Assembly: GCA_964617455.1 (NCBI GenBank)
Contig: CAZTYF010000001.1
Location: forward strand, 136,347-200,346
DNA length: 64,000 bases
Direction of reading: 5' to 3'
Source of the DNA: Monoglobus sp964617455
GTDB lineage: Bacteria > Bacillota > Clostridia > Monoglobales > Monoglobaceae
Shown: positions 15,762-24,695 of the stretch, one piece after another
Position numbering within the stretch: position 1 is the stretch's first letter
Layout: each line of letters opens with the position of its first letter
Notes under the pieces: model-generated
Database searches by the model: none
What the model was told of the DNA's origin: nothing
The model's input: the letters and a program-made list of their open reading frames with translations, nothing else
Made by a program: the position numbers and the translations under genes

Positions 15762-17732
15762 TCACAGGTCTCCCCCCAACCGCCGTATCTCGTCTCGGAT
15801 TTGGGCGGCCAGCTCAAATTGCAACAGCTCCGCCGCCTTTTTCATATTGAGGGTGAGGTCCGCAATGGTCCGCTCCCGGTCGAGGATTTTCTTCTCGTTT
15901 TCCTTGGCCTTTTTGCTTCTGTCCGAGGCTCCCGCCTCGGTGGTGGCTTCGATTACGTCATAGACTCTCTTGCTTATGGTTTGGGGCTCTATGCCGTGCT
16001 CCTTGTTGAAAGCCATCTGTATGGAGCGGCGGCGGTTTGTTTCATCGATGGCATAGCGCATGGAGGATGTGATTTCGTCGGCGTACATAATCACTTTGCC
16101 CTCGGCGTTTCTGGCCGCCCTGCCTATGGTCTGCACAAGGGAGGTTTCGCTTCTCAAAAACCCTTCCTTGTCCGCATCCAAAATGGCCACCAAGGAGACT
16201 TCCGGTATGTCAAGGCCCTCCCTGAGCAGGTTTATTCCCACAAGCACGTCAAACTCTCCCAAACGGAGGTCTCGGATTATTTCCATTCGCTCGATTGTTT
16301 TGACGTCGGAGTGCAGATATCTGACCTTCACTCCCAAATTGTCAAAATATTCCGTCAGCCTTTCCGCCATCTTCTTGGTGAGGGTTGTGACTAAAACCCG
16401 CTCGTTCTTTTGGGCTCTTTCGTTTATCTCTTTATACAGGTCATCCACCTGGCCGTTTATGGGTCTGACCTCAACGGCCGGGTCCACAAGGCCCGTGGGT
16501 CTTATCACCTGTTCCACTATTTGGGTGGATTTTCCCCTTTCGAATTCGGCGGGTGTGGCCGAAACAAACACCGCCTGGTTGAGTTTTCCCCAAAATTCGT
16601 CAAAATTGAGAGGCCTGTTGTCAAAGGCGGAGGGCAGGCGAAATCCGTATTTCACCAGGTTTTCCTTTCGGGCATGGTCTCCCGCATACATGGCCCGAAC
16701 CTGGGGCAGGGTCACATGGCTCTCGTCCACAAACAGCAGAAAATCCTTCGGCATATAATCGATAAGGGTGAAAGGCGCACTGCCCGGGGCCCTGCCGCTG
16801 ATGTGACGGGAGTAGTTTTCTATTCCGCTGCAAAAGCCCGTCTCCCGCATCATTTCCATATCGTATTTGGTCCGCTGCTCGAGGCGCTGGGCTTCCACCA
16901 GTTTATTTTGGGATTTCAGCTCCGAAAGCCGCTCCTCCAGTTCCTGCTCTATGCCGATAAGGGCCCGCTCCCGCTTCTCGGGTGTGGTCACATAGTGGGA
17001 GGCTGGATAGACGGCCACGTGTTTTCTCTCGCCTATCACCTCTCCGGTCACCGCATTTATCTCGGTGATTCTCTCCACCTCGTCCCCGAAAAATTCCACT
17101 CTCACCGCCGTGGAATAGGCGTCCGACGGGAATATGTCCAAAACATCCCCCCGAACCCGAAACTTGTTTCGGGAAAAGTCTATATCGTTTCTCTCGTATT
17201 TTATTTCGATAAGCTTTGCGATGACCTCGTCCCTGTCTTTAATCATACCGGGCCGCAGAGAGACCACCATGTTGTTATAATCGATTGGGTCCCCCAAACC
17301 GTATATGCAGGACACGCTGGCCACTATTATCACATCTCTCCGCTCAAACAGGGCCGCCGTGGCGCTGTGGCGCAGTTTGTCGATTTCCTCGTTTGTGTCC
17401 GCATCCTTTTCGATATAGGTGTCGGTGTAGGGGATATATGCCTCCGGCTGGTAGTAGTCATAGTAGGAGACGAAGTATTCCACCGCATTTTTCGGGAATA
17501 TTTCCTTAAACTCGCTGCAAAGCTGGGCCGCCAGGGTTTTGTTGTGGGCAAGGACCAAAGTGGGCCGCTGCACCTTCTCAATCACATTGGCCATGGTGAA
17601 GGTTTTGCCGCTGCCCGTGACGCCCAAGAGGGTTTGAAATTTGTCGCCTCGGAGTATTCCCCGGGCGAGGCTGTCAATGGCCTTGGGCTGGTCCCCCGCA
17701 GGCCTGTATCGGGAAACAACTTCAAAATCCAT
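15762..17732 (-). CDS. uvrB: Excinuclease ABC subunit B
   Basis: 656 residues. UvrB verifies DNA damage and recruits UvrC. Features are Walker A LLGVTGSGKTFTMANV, the beta-hairpin region YYDYYQPEAYIP, DESHVTLPQ, helicase motif VLVGINLLREGLDIPEVSLV, and a C-terminal UVR domain (LTLNMKKAAELLQFELAAQIRDEIRRL). The ATG at 17732 has GGAG eight bases upstream; another ATG lies 15 bases earlier. First gene of the uvrBA operon; uvrC is not in the window. Confidence 0.98.
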   Translation of the reverse strand: MDFEVVSRYRPAGDQPKAIDSLARGILRGDKFQTLLGVTGSGKTFTMANVIEKVQRPTLVLAHNKTLAAQLCSEFKEIFPKNAVEYFVSYYDYYQPEAYIPYTDTYIEKDADTNEEIDKLRHSATAALFERRDVIIVASVSCIYGLGDPIDYNNMVVSLRPGMIKDRDEVIAKLIEIKYERNDIDFSRNKFRVRGDVLDIFPSDAYSTAVRVEFFGDEVERITEINAVTGEVIGERKHVAVYPASHYVTTPEKRERALIGIEQELEERLSELKSQNKLVEAQRLEQRTKYDMEMMRETGFCSGIENYSRHISGRAPGSAPFTLIDYMPKDFLLFVDESHVTLPQVRAMYAGDHARKENLVKYGFRLPSAFDNRPLNFDEFWGKLNQAVFVSATPAEFERGKSTQIVEQVIRPTGLVDPAVEVRPINGQVDDLYKEINERAQKNERVLVTTLTKKMAERLTEYFDNLGVKVRYLHSDVKTIERMEIIRDLRLGEFDVLVGINLLREGLDIPEVSLVAILDADKEGFLRSETSLVQTIGRAARNAEGKVIMYADEITSSMRYAIDETNRRRSIQMAFNKEHGIEPQTISKRVYDVIEATTEAGASDRSKKAKENEKKILDRERTIADLTLNMKKAAELLQFELAAQIRDEIRRLGGDL

Positions 17733-17787
17733 ATCCCCGTCTCCCATTCCTCAAATTTCCGCCGTTTTATCGGCAGATTCAAATTCT

Positions 17788-17816
17788 ATTATATCACAAA
17801 GAAATCGTCGGCGCAA
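17788..17816 (-). promoter_or_regulatory. Probable promoter of uvrBA
   Basis: TTGCGC (17816-17811), 17-base spacer, perfect TATAAT (17793-17788) on the minus strand. The -35 match is weak. No convincing LexA box was seen. Confidence 0.5.
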
Positions 17817-17853
17817 TATGTCCGGGCGAATTATTTATAAATCCCGATATTTG

Positions 17854-17882
17854 TTGACTTTTCGGGAAAATGGGAGTATAAT
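17854..17882 (+). promoter_or_regulatory. Promoter of the pectate lyase gene
   Basis: TTGACT, 17-base spacer (TTTCGGGAAAATGGGAG), TATAAT, about 110 bases before the start codon. Confidence 0.6.
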
Positions 17883-17991
17883 TGTCGTCAAGAGGGTTTT
17901 ATGGTCTCCGCCCGGGGAGCGGAGGATGTTTTATATTTCAAGGATTTTGAAAATATGGAATTTCAAGTTTTGGGAAAGCGAGGATTTTGCG

Positions 17992-19995
17992 ATGAAGAGA
18001 TTTTTGTGTGTTTTGTTGACCCTGTGTTTGTGCTTCCCCGCCCTCTGTGTATCCGGGGCGGATAGCGGCCTTCAAATTGTCGAGGCTTCCGGAGGCTTTG
18101 AGAGCATTGCCTTGGAGTGGACAAACACGGCACCCGCAGCCGGCTACGGAGTCTATGTGAAAAAGTCCTCGGAGGGGGCCTATCCTTCCGAACCCATAGA
18201 CAAGGAACTTGTGAGATACTACGGGAATTACTACAGAGCAGACGCCTTGGGTCTGTCCGCGGGAACCTATGACATAAAAGTCGAGACGGCGGACAAATCC
18301 GCTTCCGCAGAGGCGAAAAATATAAACGTCAATGCCTACAGGCGGGAGGGCTTCGGATTTTCCTCGGATTCTCCCAACAAATCCGCCTCGGGAGGCTATA
18401 AAGACGACGGCACGGTGAAGGACAATGCCCAAATCCTCTATATCACCAATGAAAATGTGAACACCGTCGAGTTTACCGTAATGGACGGAAGCAAAGAGAG
18501 GAAATATACCGGTCTTAAGAATATTCTTCAAGGTTACAGAAAGGATTCAAGACCCCTTATCATTCGCATTATCGGAATGATTGACGGGGAACATATTGAT
18601 GATTTGGTGGTTTCCGACGGCAAGCCTGCCTATATCGAGGCCAAAGAGTCCAAGGATATAACCTTGGAAGGCGTGGGCGACGATGCCACCTTCAAATGGT
18701 TCGGCTTCAATGTGAACGGATGCACCGATGTGGAAGTCCGAAATTTGGGTGTGGTTCTGTTCACCGACGACGGTATTTCCCTAAACGGAGCCAACAGGAA
18801 CGTGTGGGTTCACAATGTGGATTTCTACTACGGAAAGACCGACCCGAGCGAGACGGATAAAATCAAAGGCGACGGGGCTTTGGATGTGAAGGGCGGCTCG
18901 ACCTTTTGCACATTTTCCTACAACCGATTCTGGGACAACGGAAAATGCTCGCTGATTCAGTCAAGCAGCAAAACCAAAGAAGGCGACGGCACCGATTTTC
19001 TCACCTATCACCACAACTGGTTTGACCATTCCGACTCCCGTCATCCCCGCACCCGCTACTCAAACGTGCATATGTATAACAACTACTACGACGGCAACAG
19101 CGGCTACGGCGTGGGAGTCACCTCGGGAGCCTCCGTATTTGCGGAAAACAACGTGTTCCGCGGAGTGGAATCGCCCATGCTGTCCTCCATGCAGGGACAT
19201 GACGAGAGCACCTTCAGCAAGGAGGCCGGCGGAATTATCAAAGCCTTCGGCAATGAGATGACGGACTGCGGAGAGGTTTGGTACTACAGCGGCAGCAGTG
19301 AATTTGACGCCTATTTGGCCTCCTCGAGGGAGGAGGAAGTTCCGGAAACCGTCAAGACAAAAACCAACATCTACAAAGGCGTAACCTTTGAGGATACCTA
19401 CAGCAACTTTGACACGGAGAATGATCTGCATGCCAATCCGGACCCGGTAAGCGCCGTTGTTGAGGATGTGAAAAAGAACGCGGGAAGAAGAGGCGACAGC
19501 GGCATAAGCTTCGATTTGAGCAATTATAAGCCCACCGACACCGATAATCCCGACACAGCCCATGATATAGTTCCGGAGCTTAAGGCAATGCTTGAGGCAT
19601 ATAAATCATCCCTTGTGAAGAACTATGCGGGAACCGATACCGAATATCCCTCCACAAGCGGAGAGGCACCCACCCCCGGGCCCACGGATGCACCCAAGCC
19701 CACTGCGGCCCCCGAGGGAAAATATCCCTATGAAATAACGGAAGCCGCCTATGAGGGGGACAGCCTTAAGGTGACGCTTAGGTATAACGGCAGCGACAAA
19801 AACCCCGCCGCCAAGTTGGTGACGGCGGCCTACGGAGACCAAGGTGTTCTGACGGAGGCGAAAATTTTCGATATAGAGGGCACGGAGATTAAGGGCCTTG
19901 ATTTCAAAAAGCCCCAAGGGGGCACCACCCGTATCTTTATCTTGAACGGAACCGAAAAGATAGCCCCACTCTGCGAGCCCAAAGAGATAAAATAG
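17992..19995 (+). CDS. Secreted pectate lyase, PL1-like, with linker and C-terminal beta module
   Basis: 667 residues; ATG at 17992 with GAGG eight bases before. A signal peptide (MKRFLCVLLTLCLCFPALCVSGA) is followed by a fibronectin-like segment (about 25-110) and a parallel beta-helix. Typical PL1 motifs are DDGISLNGANRNVWVHNVDF, GDGALDVKGGSTFCTFSYNRFWD, HHNWFDHSDSRHPRTRYSNVHMYNNYYDG (with the catalytic arginine region) and YGVGVTSGASVFAENN. It cleaves polygalacturonate by beta-elimination outside the cell. A Pro/Thr-rich linker (TPGPTDAPKPTAAPEG) leads to a C-terminal beta domain resembling the end of the M60 peptidase at 30464. No sortase motif is seen. Confidence 0.88.
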   Translation: MKRFLCVLLTLCLCFPALCVSGADSGLQIVEASGGFESIALEWTNTAPAAGYGVYVKKSSEGAYPSEPIDKELVRYYGNYYRADALGLSAGTYDIKVETADKSASAEAKNINVNAYRREGFGFSSDSPNKSASGGYKDDGTVKDNAQILYITNENVNTVEFTVMDGSKERKYTGLKNILQGYRKDSRPLIIRIIGMIDGEHIDDLVVSDGKPAYIEAKESKDITLEGVGDDATFKWFGFNVNGCTDVEVRNLGVVLFTDDGISLNGANRNVWVHNVDFYYGKTDPSETDKIKGDGALDVKGGSTFCTFSYNRFWDNGKCSLIQSSSKTKEGDGTDFLTYHHNWFDHSDSRHPRTRYSNVHMYNNYYDGNSGYGVGVTSGASVFAENNVFRGVESPMLSSMQGHDESTFSKEAGGIIKAFGNEMTDCGEVWYYSGSSEFDAYLASSREEEVPETVKTKTNIYKGVTFEDTYSNFDTENDLHANPDPVSAVVEDVKKNAGRRGDSGISFDLSNYKPTDTDNPDTAHDIVPELKAMLEAYKSSLVKNYAGTDTEYPSTSGEAPTPGPTDAPKPTAAPEGKYPYEITEAAYEGDSLKVTLRYNGSDKNPAAKLVTAAYGDQGVLTEAKIFDIEGTEIKGLDFKKPQGGTTRIFILNGTEKIAPLCEPKEIK

Positions 19996-20072
19996 GGCTC
20001 AAACCCTTTGGGAGGCCCTATGGAATTTATATTTTAAGATTTGAGACATAACCGTAATATGGAGGATGACAG

Positions 20073-21878
20073 ATGTACAGCCGGGACAGGATAAGGAATT
20101 TTTCAATCATAGCCCATGTTGACCACGGGAAGAGCACTTTGGCGGACAGACTGTTGGAGCTGACCGGGGCTCTGACCCGTCGGGAGATGCAGGAGCAGAC
20201 CCTTGACAATATGGAATTGGAACGGGAGCGGGGCATTACGATAAAGGCCCGTGCCGTGCGGCTTGTGTACAAGGCGAAAGACGGGGAGGAGTATCTTTTC
20301 AACCTGATTGACACGCCGGGCCATGTGGATTTCAACTATGAGGTATCCCGTTCCCTGGCGGCCTGCGAAGGGGCCGTTTTGGTGGTTGACGCCGCCCAGG
20401 GCATTGAGGCCCAGACTTTGGCGAACACCTATTTGGCCTTTGAGCATGACTTGGAGATTGTCCCGGTGATAAACAAGATTGACCTGCCCGGCGCAAGACC
20501 CGAGGAGGTAAAGCGGGAGATTGAGGACGTAATCGGCATAGACGGAGAAAACGCCCCTCTGATATCCGCCAAAAACGGAATAAACATCGAGGAAGTTCCG
20601 GAGAAGATTGTGGAGCTGATTCCACCTCCCCAAGGGGATGAAAACGCACCTCTCAAGGCGCTGATTTTCGATTCCTACTATGATGCCTACAAAGGAGTTA
20701 TAGTCTATGTACGGGTGATGGACGGAACCCTGAGAGCTGGCCGGAGAATCAAAATGATGGCCGTAGGCAGCGAGTTTGATGTGGTGGATGTGGGATATCT
20801 CCTTCCCAACGGAATGCTGTCCTCCCCGGAGATCAGGGCGGGAGAGGTGGCCTATATAACCGCCGCCATAAAAAGCGTTCGGGATGTTCGGGTGGGAGAC
20901 ACGGTGACCACAGCCTCGGAGGGCGCCACCGAAGCATTGCCCGGATATAAAGAAGTGAAGTCCATGGTATACAGCGGAATCTACCCGGCGGACGGAGCTC
21001 GATACGACGACCTCAGGGACGCTTTGGAAAAGCTCAAACTCAACGATGCGGCCCTGAATTTCGAGGCGGAGACCTCAATCGCCTTGGGATTCGGATTTCG
21101 GTGCGGCTTTTTGGGCCTTTTGCATATGGAAATCATTCAGGAGCGCCTTGAGCGGGAATTCAATTTGGATTTGGTGACCACGGCCCCCTCCGTGGAGTAT
21201 AGGGTCATAAAAACGGACGGCACCGTCGTAAATGTGGACAACCCCACGAATATGCCCGACCCCTCCGAGATTGACTATATGGAGGAGCCCATCGTTCGGG
21301 CGGCGATTTTGACGCCCAAGGAATATGTGGGCAGCATTATGGAGCTGTGCCAAAACCGAAGGGGCAACTACATCGATATGGAATATTTGGACCCGAATCG
21401 GGTGCAGCTCAATTACTTTATGCCCCTCAACGAGATTATCTACGATTTCTTCGACGCCCTGAAATCCCGAACACGGGGCTATGCATCCTTTGATTATGAA
21501 TTCGAAGAGTACAGGCGCTCCAAACTTGTGAAGCTGGATATGCTCCTTAACGGGGAGCCCGTGGATGCCCTGTCTTTCATTGTCCATGAGGACCGAGCTT
21601 ATCCGAGAGGCAGGAAAATGGCGGAAAAGCTCAAAGAGGTCATCCCTCGGCAGCTGTTCGAAATCCCCATCCAGGCGGCAGTGGGCGGCAAGATAATCGC
21701 CCGAGAGACCGTGAGAGCCCTCCGCAAAGACGTCCTTGCCAAATGCTACGGCGGGGATATAAGCAGAAAGCGGAAATTGCTGGAAAAGCAGAAGGAGGGC
21801 AAAAAGCGGATGCGCCAAATCGGCAATGTGGAAGTGCCACAAGAGGCCTTTATGTCCGTCCTCAAGCTTGACGATTGA
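20073..21878 (+). CDS. lepA: Elongation factor 4 (LepA)
   Basis: 601 residues, full length. A translational GTPase that acts on stalled or back-translocating ribosomes. G motifs are AHVDHGKST (G1), RGITI (G2), DTPGH (G3) and NKIDL (G4). The LepA-specific C-terminal domain with AAVGGKIIARETVRALRKDVLAKCYGGD..RKRKLLEKQKEGKKRM is present. GGAGG precedes the ATG by about 8 bases. It lies 16 bases before hemW, a common Bacillota arrangement. Confidence 0.98.
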   Translation: MYSRDRIRNFSIIAHVDHGKSTLADRLLELTGALTRREMQEQTLDNMELERERGITIKARAVRLVYKAKDGEEYLFNLIDTPGHVDFNYEVSRSLAACEGAVLVVDAAQGIEAQTLANTYLAFEHDLEIVPVINKIDLPGARPEEVKREIEDVIGIDGENAPLISAKNGINIEEVPEKIVELIPPPQGDENAPLKALIFDSYYDAYKGVIVYVRVMDGTLRAGRRIKMMAVGSEFDVVDVGYLLPNGMLSSPEIRAGEVAYITAAIKSVRDVRVGDTVTTASEGATEALPGYKEVKSMVYSGIYPADGARYDDLRDALEKLKLNDAALNFEAETSIALGFGFRCGFLGLLHMEIIQERLEREFNLDLVTTAPSVEYRVIKTDGTVVNVDNPTNMPDPSEIDYMEEPIVRAAILTPKEYVGSIMELCQNRRGNYIDMEYLDPNRVQLNYFMPLNEIIYDFFDALKSRTRGYASFDYEFEEYRRSKLVKLDMLLNGEPVDALSFIVHEDRAYPRGRKMAEKLKEVIPRQLFEIPIQAAVGGKIIARETVRALRKDVLAKCYGGDISRKRKLLEKQKEGKKRMRQIGNVEVPQEAFMSVLKLDD

Positions 21879-21894
21879 GAGGTAGTAACCAAGA

Positions 21895-23019
21895 ATGACG
21901 GGAATCTATATCCATATTCCGTTCTGTACAAAAAAATGCAACTACTGCGATTTTAACTCATATTCGGGACTTTCGGATATGAGTTTTTCCTATGGGAAAT
22001 CGGTTATCTCCGAAATGGAAAATTCCCCCTTTCGGGGCAGGCAAATCGACACGGTCTACATCGGCGGCGGCACCCCCACCTCCGTGGACGACGGTATCAT
22101 CACGGACATCCTGGAGGCCGTCGGCAAAAACTTCACCGTTTCCGAGAATGCCGAAATCACTTCGGAATGCAACCCGGGCACGGCGGATGAGAAAAAGCTC
22201 AAAAACCTGCGCCTGGGGGGAGTGAACCGCCTGAGCATCGGCTGCCAGTCCGCAGACGACAATATGCTGAAAACCTTGGGCCGCATTCACACTTTTCGGG
22301 ATTTTGAAATCTGTATGAGAGACGCCCGCAGGGCGGGTTTTGAAAATATCTCGGCGGATTTGATGTTCGGCTTGCCCGAAATGAGCCTCGATTCCTGGAA
22401 GGACACCATGAAAAAAGTGACGGATTTCGGCCCGGAGCACATCTCGGCCTATTGCCTGAAAGTTGAGCCGGGAACCCCCTTTTTCGAATTGCAAAAAGCG
22501 GGAAAACTGAGGCTCCCCGACGATGAGGAGAGCCGTGAAATGTATGACGCCGCCGTGGATTTTTTGAGGGAGAGGGGATATGAGCGGTATGAAATTTCAA
22601 ACTTTGCAAAGCCCGGATTCGAGTCAAAGCACAACCTGATCTATTGGACCATGGGAGAGTATTTGGGATTCGGAGCGGGGGCCTCCTCCTTTGCGGAGGG
22701 CAAAAGGTTTTCAACCCCCCCGAATATCTCGGACTATATGAACTATGCGGCCTCGGGCGGGGATTTATTTGCCGACACAGAGGCGGAATCCGAGGCGGAC
22801 CTTGAGAGCGAGTTTATGTTCCTGGGCCTCCGCCTCGACAGAGGTGTGTCCCCAAAGGAGTTTGAGCAAAGATTCGGGAAGGATATGTTTGAGGTCTTCT
22901 CCGAACCCCTCCGCAAACACCTGAAAGACACCAAGGCCCTGATTCCGCAAGGCGGCAGAATCAAAATCTCCCCCGAATACACCTACGTATCCAACGCCAT
23001 AATGTCGGATTTTGTATAG
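21895..23019 (+). CDS. hemW: HemW, radical SAM haem chaperone
   Basis: 374 residues. The start IYIHIPFCTKKCNYCDF holds the CxxxCxxC radical-SAM cluster motif, with the extra cysteine-aromatic pattern of the coproporphyrinogen-oxidase-like family. GGGTPT and a C-terminal HemN-like domain (LGFGAGASSF, ESEFMFLGLRLDRGVS) follow. HemW delivers haem rather than making it. It is cotranscribed with lepA. The usual next genes hrcA-grpE-dnaK are missing here; tRNA genes and repeats follow. Confidence 0.93.
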   Translation: MTGIYIHIPFCTKKCNYCDFNSYSGLSDMSFSYGKSVISEMENSPFRGRQIDTVYIGGGTPTSVDDGIITDILEAVGKNFTVSENAEITSECNPGTADEKKLKNLRLGGVNRLSIGCQSADDNMLKTLGRIHTFRDFEICMRDARRAGFENISADLMFGLPEMSLDSWKDTMKKVTDFGPEHISAYCLKVEPGTPFFELQKAGKLRLPDDEESREMYDAAVDFLRERGYERYEISNFAKPGFESKHNLIYWTMGEYLGFGAGASSFAEGKRFSTPPNISDYMNYAASGGDLFADTEAESEADLESEFMFLGLRLDRGVSPKEFEQRFGKDMFEVFSEPLRKHLKDTKALIPQGGRIKISPEYTYVSNAIMSDFV

Positions 23020-23072
23020 GGATTTCTCCGAGGCACAAAAATCATGCAAAAGTGTGGAAAAAATATGGATAT

Positions 23073-23103
23073 AAAAAAACAACCCGCGTGTTTACGCGGG
23101 TTG
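23073..23103 (-). terminator. Terminator of tRNA-Ala (also downstream of hemW)
   Basis: Perfect 10-bp stem CAACCCGCGT/ACGCGGGTTG with a 4-base loop and a T run on the minus strand. Confidence 0.8.
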
Positions 23104-23112
23104 CAGGCAATT

Positions 23113-23188
23113 TGGTGGAGATAGGGGGATTCGAACCCCCGACCTCTTACATGCGAAGCAAGCGCTCTCCCAACTGAGCTATACCCCC
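23113..23188 (-). tRNA. tRNA-Ala (CGC)
   Basis: 76 bases with encoded CCA. Acceptor GGGGGTA pairs with TATCTCC through two G-U pairs, discriminator A. Anticodon loop TTCGCAT gives CGC (alanine). T arm GGGGG-TTCGAAT-CCCCC. Confidence 0.95.
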
Positions 23189-23189
23189 C

Positions 23190-23815
23190 TGTCGTCGCAG
23201 TCCGCCTCTTAGCTTGTTTTGCCCTAAAGGGCAAAAGCTTCGCTTTTCCGGCGACTGCTCCTCTTTCCCACAAAGCAAGCCTTTGCGGGAGCCCTATATG
23301 TGTGCGCCTCTTGGCTCGTTTTGCCCTAAAGGGCAAAAGCTTCACTTTTCCGGCGACTGCTCCTCTTTCCCAAAAAGTGCACTCCGTTGGCGCTTTTTGG
23401 GAGCCCTGAAATGTTCGCCTCTTGGCTCGTTTTCTCGCTTGCGAGAAAACATTCGCCTTATCGGCGGTTCCTCCTCTTTCCCAAAAAGTGCATTTCGTTG
23501 GCGCGGCGTCGCAGTGCGCCTCTTAGCTTGTTTTGCCCTGTCGGGCAAAAGCATCGCGTCGTCGGAACTCGCCTTTTAGCTCGTTTCCTCGCAAGCGAGA
23601 AAACATTCGCCTTATCGGCGGTTCCTCCTCTTTCCCACAAAGGCAAGCCTTTGCGGGAGCCCTGTATGTGTGCTCCTCTTTCCCCAAAAGGCAAGCCTCT
23701 GCGGGAGCCCTGAAGTGTGCTCCTCTTTCCCACAAAGCAAGCCTTTGCGGGAGCCCTTAAGTGGGCTCTTTTTTCCCCAAAAGGGACGCCTTTGCGGGAG
23801 CCCGGAGGCCCGGGA
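23190..23815. repeat. Palindromic repeat cluster C, the largest
   Basis: At least five partly complete units in the same orientation as clusters A, B and D. Hairpin 1 occurs here as TTTTGCCC-TAAA-GGGCAAAA (near 23220 and 23322), TTTTGCCC-TGTC-GGGCAAAA (near 23530) and TTTTCTCGC/GCGAGAAAA (near 23430 and 23585), so stems change on both sides. At 23640-23810 hairpin 3 alone is repeated four times in tandem, which suggests modules spread separately. No coding gene is supported here. Confidence 0.9.
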
Positions 23816-23875
23816 CTGCCGTATAAATTGCCGCTGCGGCGACGGCTTTGGAGCTGCACCGCGGGCGGCGGAGTT

Positions 23876-23951
23876 TGGCAGGGGTAGTAAGATTCGAACT
23901 CACGGCACGCGGTTTTGGAGACCGCTGCTCTACCAACTGAGCTATACCCCT
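23876..23951 (-). tRNA. tRNA-Trp (CCA)
   Basis: 76 bases with encoded 3' CCA. Acceptor AGGGGTA pairs with TACCCCT, discriminator G. The anticodon stem GCGGT/ACCGC encloses CTCCAAA, giving anticodon CCA (tryptophan). Confidence 0.96.
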
Positions 23952-23965
23952 AAATTCACTATGCC

Positions 23966-23994
23966 ATTCTACCACATTATAGGGACCCTGTCAA
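23966..23994 (-). promoter_or_regulatory. Promoter of tRNA-Trp
   Basis: TTGACA (23994-23989), 17-base spacer, TAGAAT (23971-23966) on the minus strand, 15 bases before the tRNA. Confidence 0.75.
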
Positions 23995-24054
23995 GGAAAT
24001 TTTTCATTTTTGCCGTGATTTGTGAATGCGGCCCTTTGGGGTCGGGGGGAAAAA

Positions 24055-24546
24055 CTACACCAACTTATTCTTGAGCCTCAATGCTATGGGGAGCACCACG
24101 GCGGAGGCGGCTACGCTCATCAGCCACTGGATGGGGGAGGATATCAGAGATGTCATGGCCGCCTCCATACCGAGGACGGGGGCCTCATAGAGGAAGTATC
24201 CGCCGGTCACGATGGCGAGGGCGGCAAAAGCCGCCGCCACAAAGCGGGGTGCCGTGTAGTGTCCGTAGATTATTTTGCCGATTACAAAGCCCATAAGGCC
24301 TTTTATGATGAAAGTTCCCGGCACAAAGATGGCATATCCCGAAAAAAGGTCCGCCAAGCCGTGGCCCACCGCGCCCACAACGGCGGCGCTTGCGGGACCC
24401 GTAAGGAGGGCGGCAAGATATATAATGCAATCACCGAAGTGGACATACCCGCCTGCGCCGTTGGGAATCTGGGGGACCATGGTCAAAACGCAGGCTATAG
24501 CCGCAAGGACTCCGCATTGGGTGATTTTTTTGATATCGATTTTCAT
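24055..24546 (-). CDS. ECF transporter S component, substrate unknown
   Basis: 163 residues with about five hydrophobic segments. After a short basic start (MKIDIKKITQ) come ALLAAIACVLTMVPQIP-like and GYVHFGDCIIYLAALLTGPASAAVVGAVGHGLADLFSGY, with FIIKGLMGFVIGKI. These are characteristic of the substrate-binding S subunit of energy-coupling-factor vitamin transporters, which share an EcfAAT module encoded elsewhere. AGAGGAG precedes the ATG at 24546. It stands alone, so the context gives no substrate and no riboswitch is seen. Confidence 0.8.
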   Translation of the reverse strand: MKIDIKKITQCGVLAAIACVLTMVPQIPNGAGGYVHFGDCIIYLAALLTGPASAAVVGAVGHGLADLFSGYAIFVPGTFIIKGLMGFVIGKIIYGHYTAPRFVAAAFAALAIVTGGYFLYEAPVLGMEAAMTSLISSPIQWLMSVAASAVVLPIALRLKNKLV

Positions 24547-24578
24547 AAGGCACTGTCTCCTCTCTTTAAAGTAGGCCC

Positions 24579-24607
24579 TTATGATACCACCGTCCCCGTC
24601 CGATGTC
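24579..24607 (-). promoter_or_regulatory. Promoter of the ECF S component gene
   Basis: TTGACA, 17-base spacer (TCGGACGGGGACGGTGG), TATCAT on the minus strand, about 33 bases before the start. Confidence 0.65.
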
Positions 24608-24695
24608 AATGAAATAAGGCAAAATCGGTCTATTGATTTTTTCTATGCAAAATGCTATAATTCCCTTATACCGATTAAGAAAGGAGCCTGTTGCC

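Noticed and set aside
16410..17840. A 476-codon frame opposite uvrB
   Set aside because: It is the antisense of a highly conserved gene; codon structure and conservation belong to uvrB.
23214..23859. Several frames of 70-133 codons between tRNA-Ala and tRNA-Trp
   Set aside because: Same repeat artefact; frames exist on both strands because hairpins lack stops.
24546..24610. Riboswitch before the ECF transporter gene
   Set aside because: The leader between promoter and start is only about 35 bases, too short for a known class.
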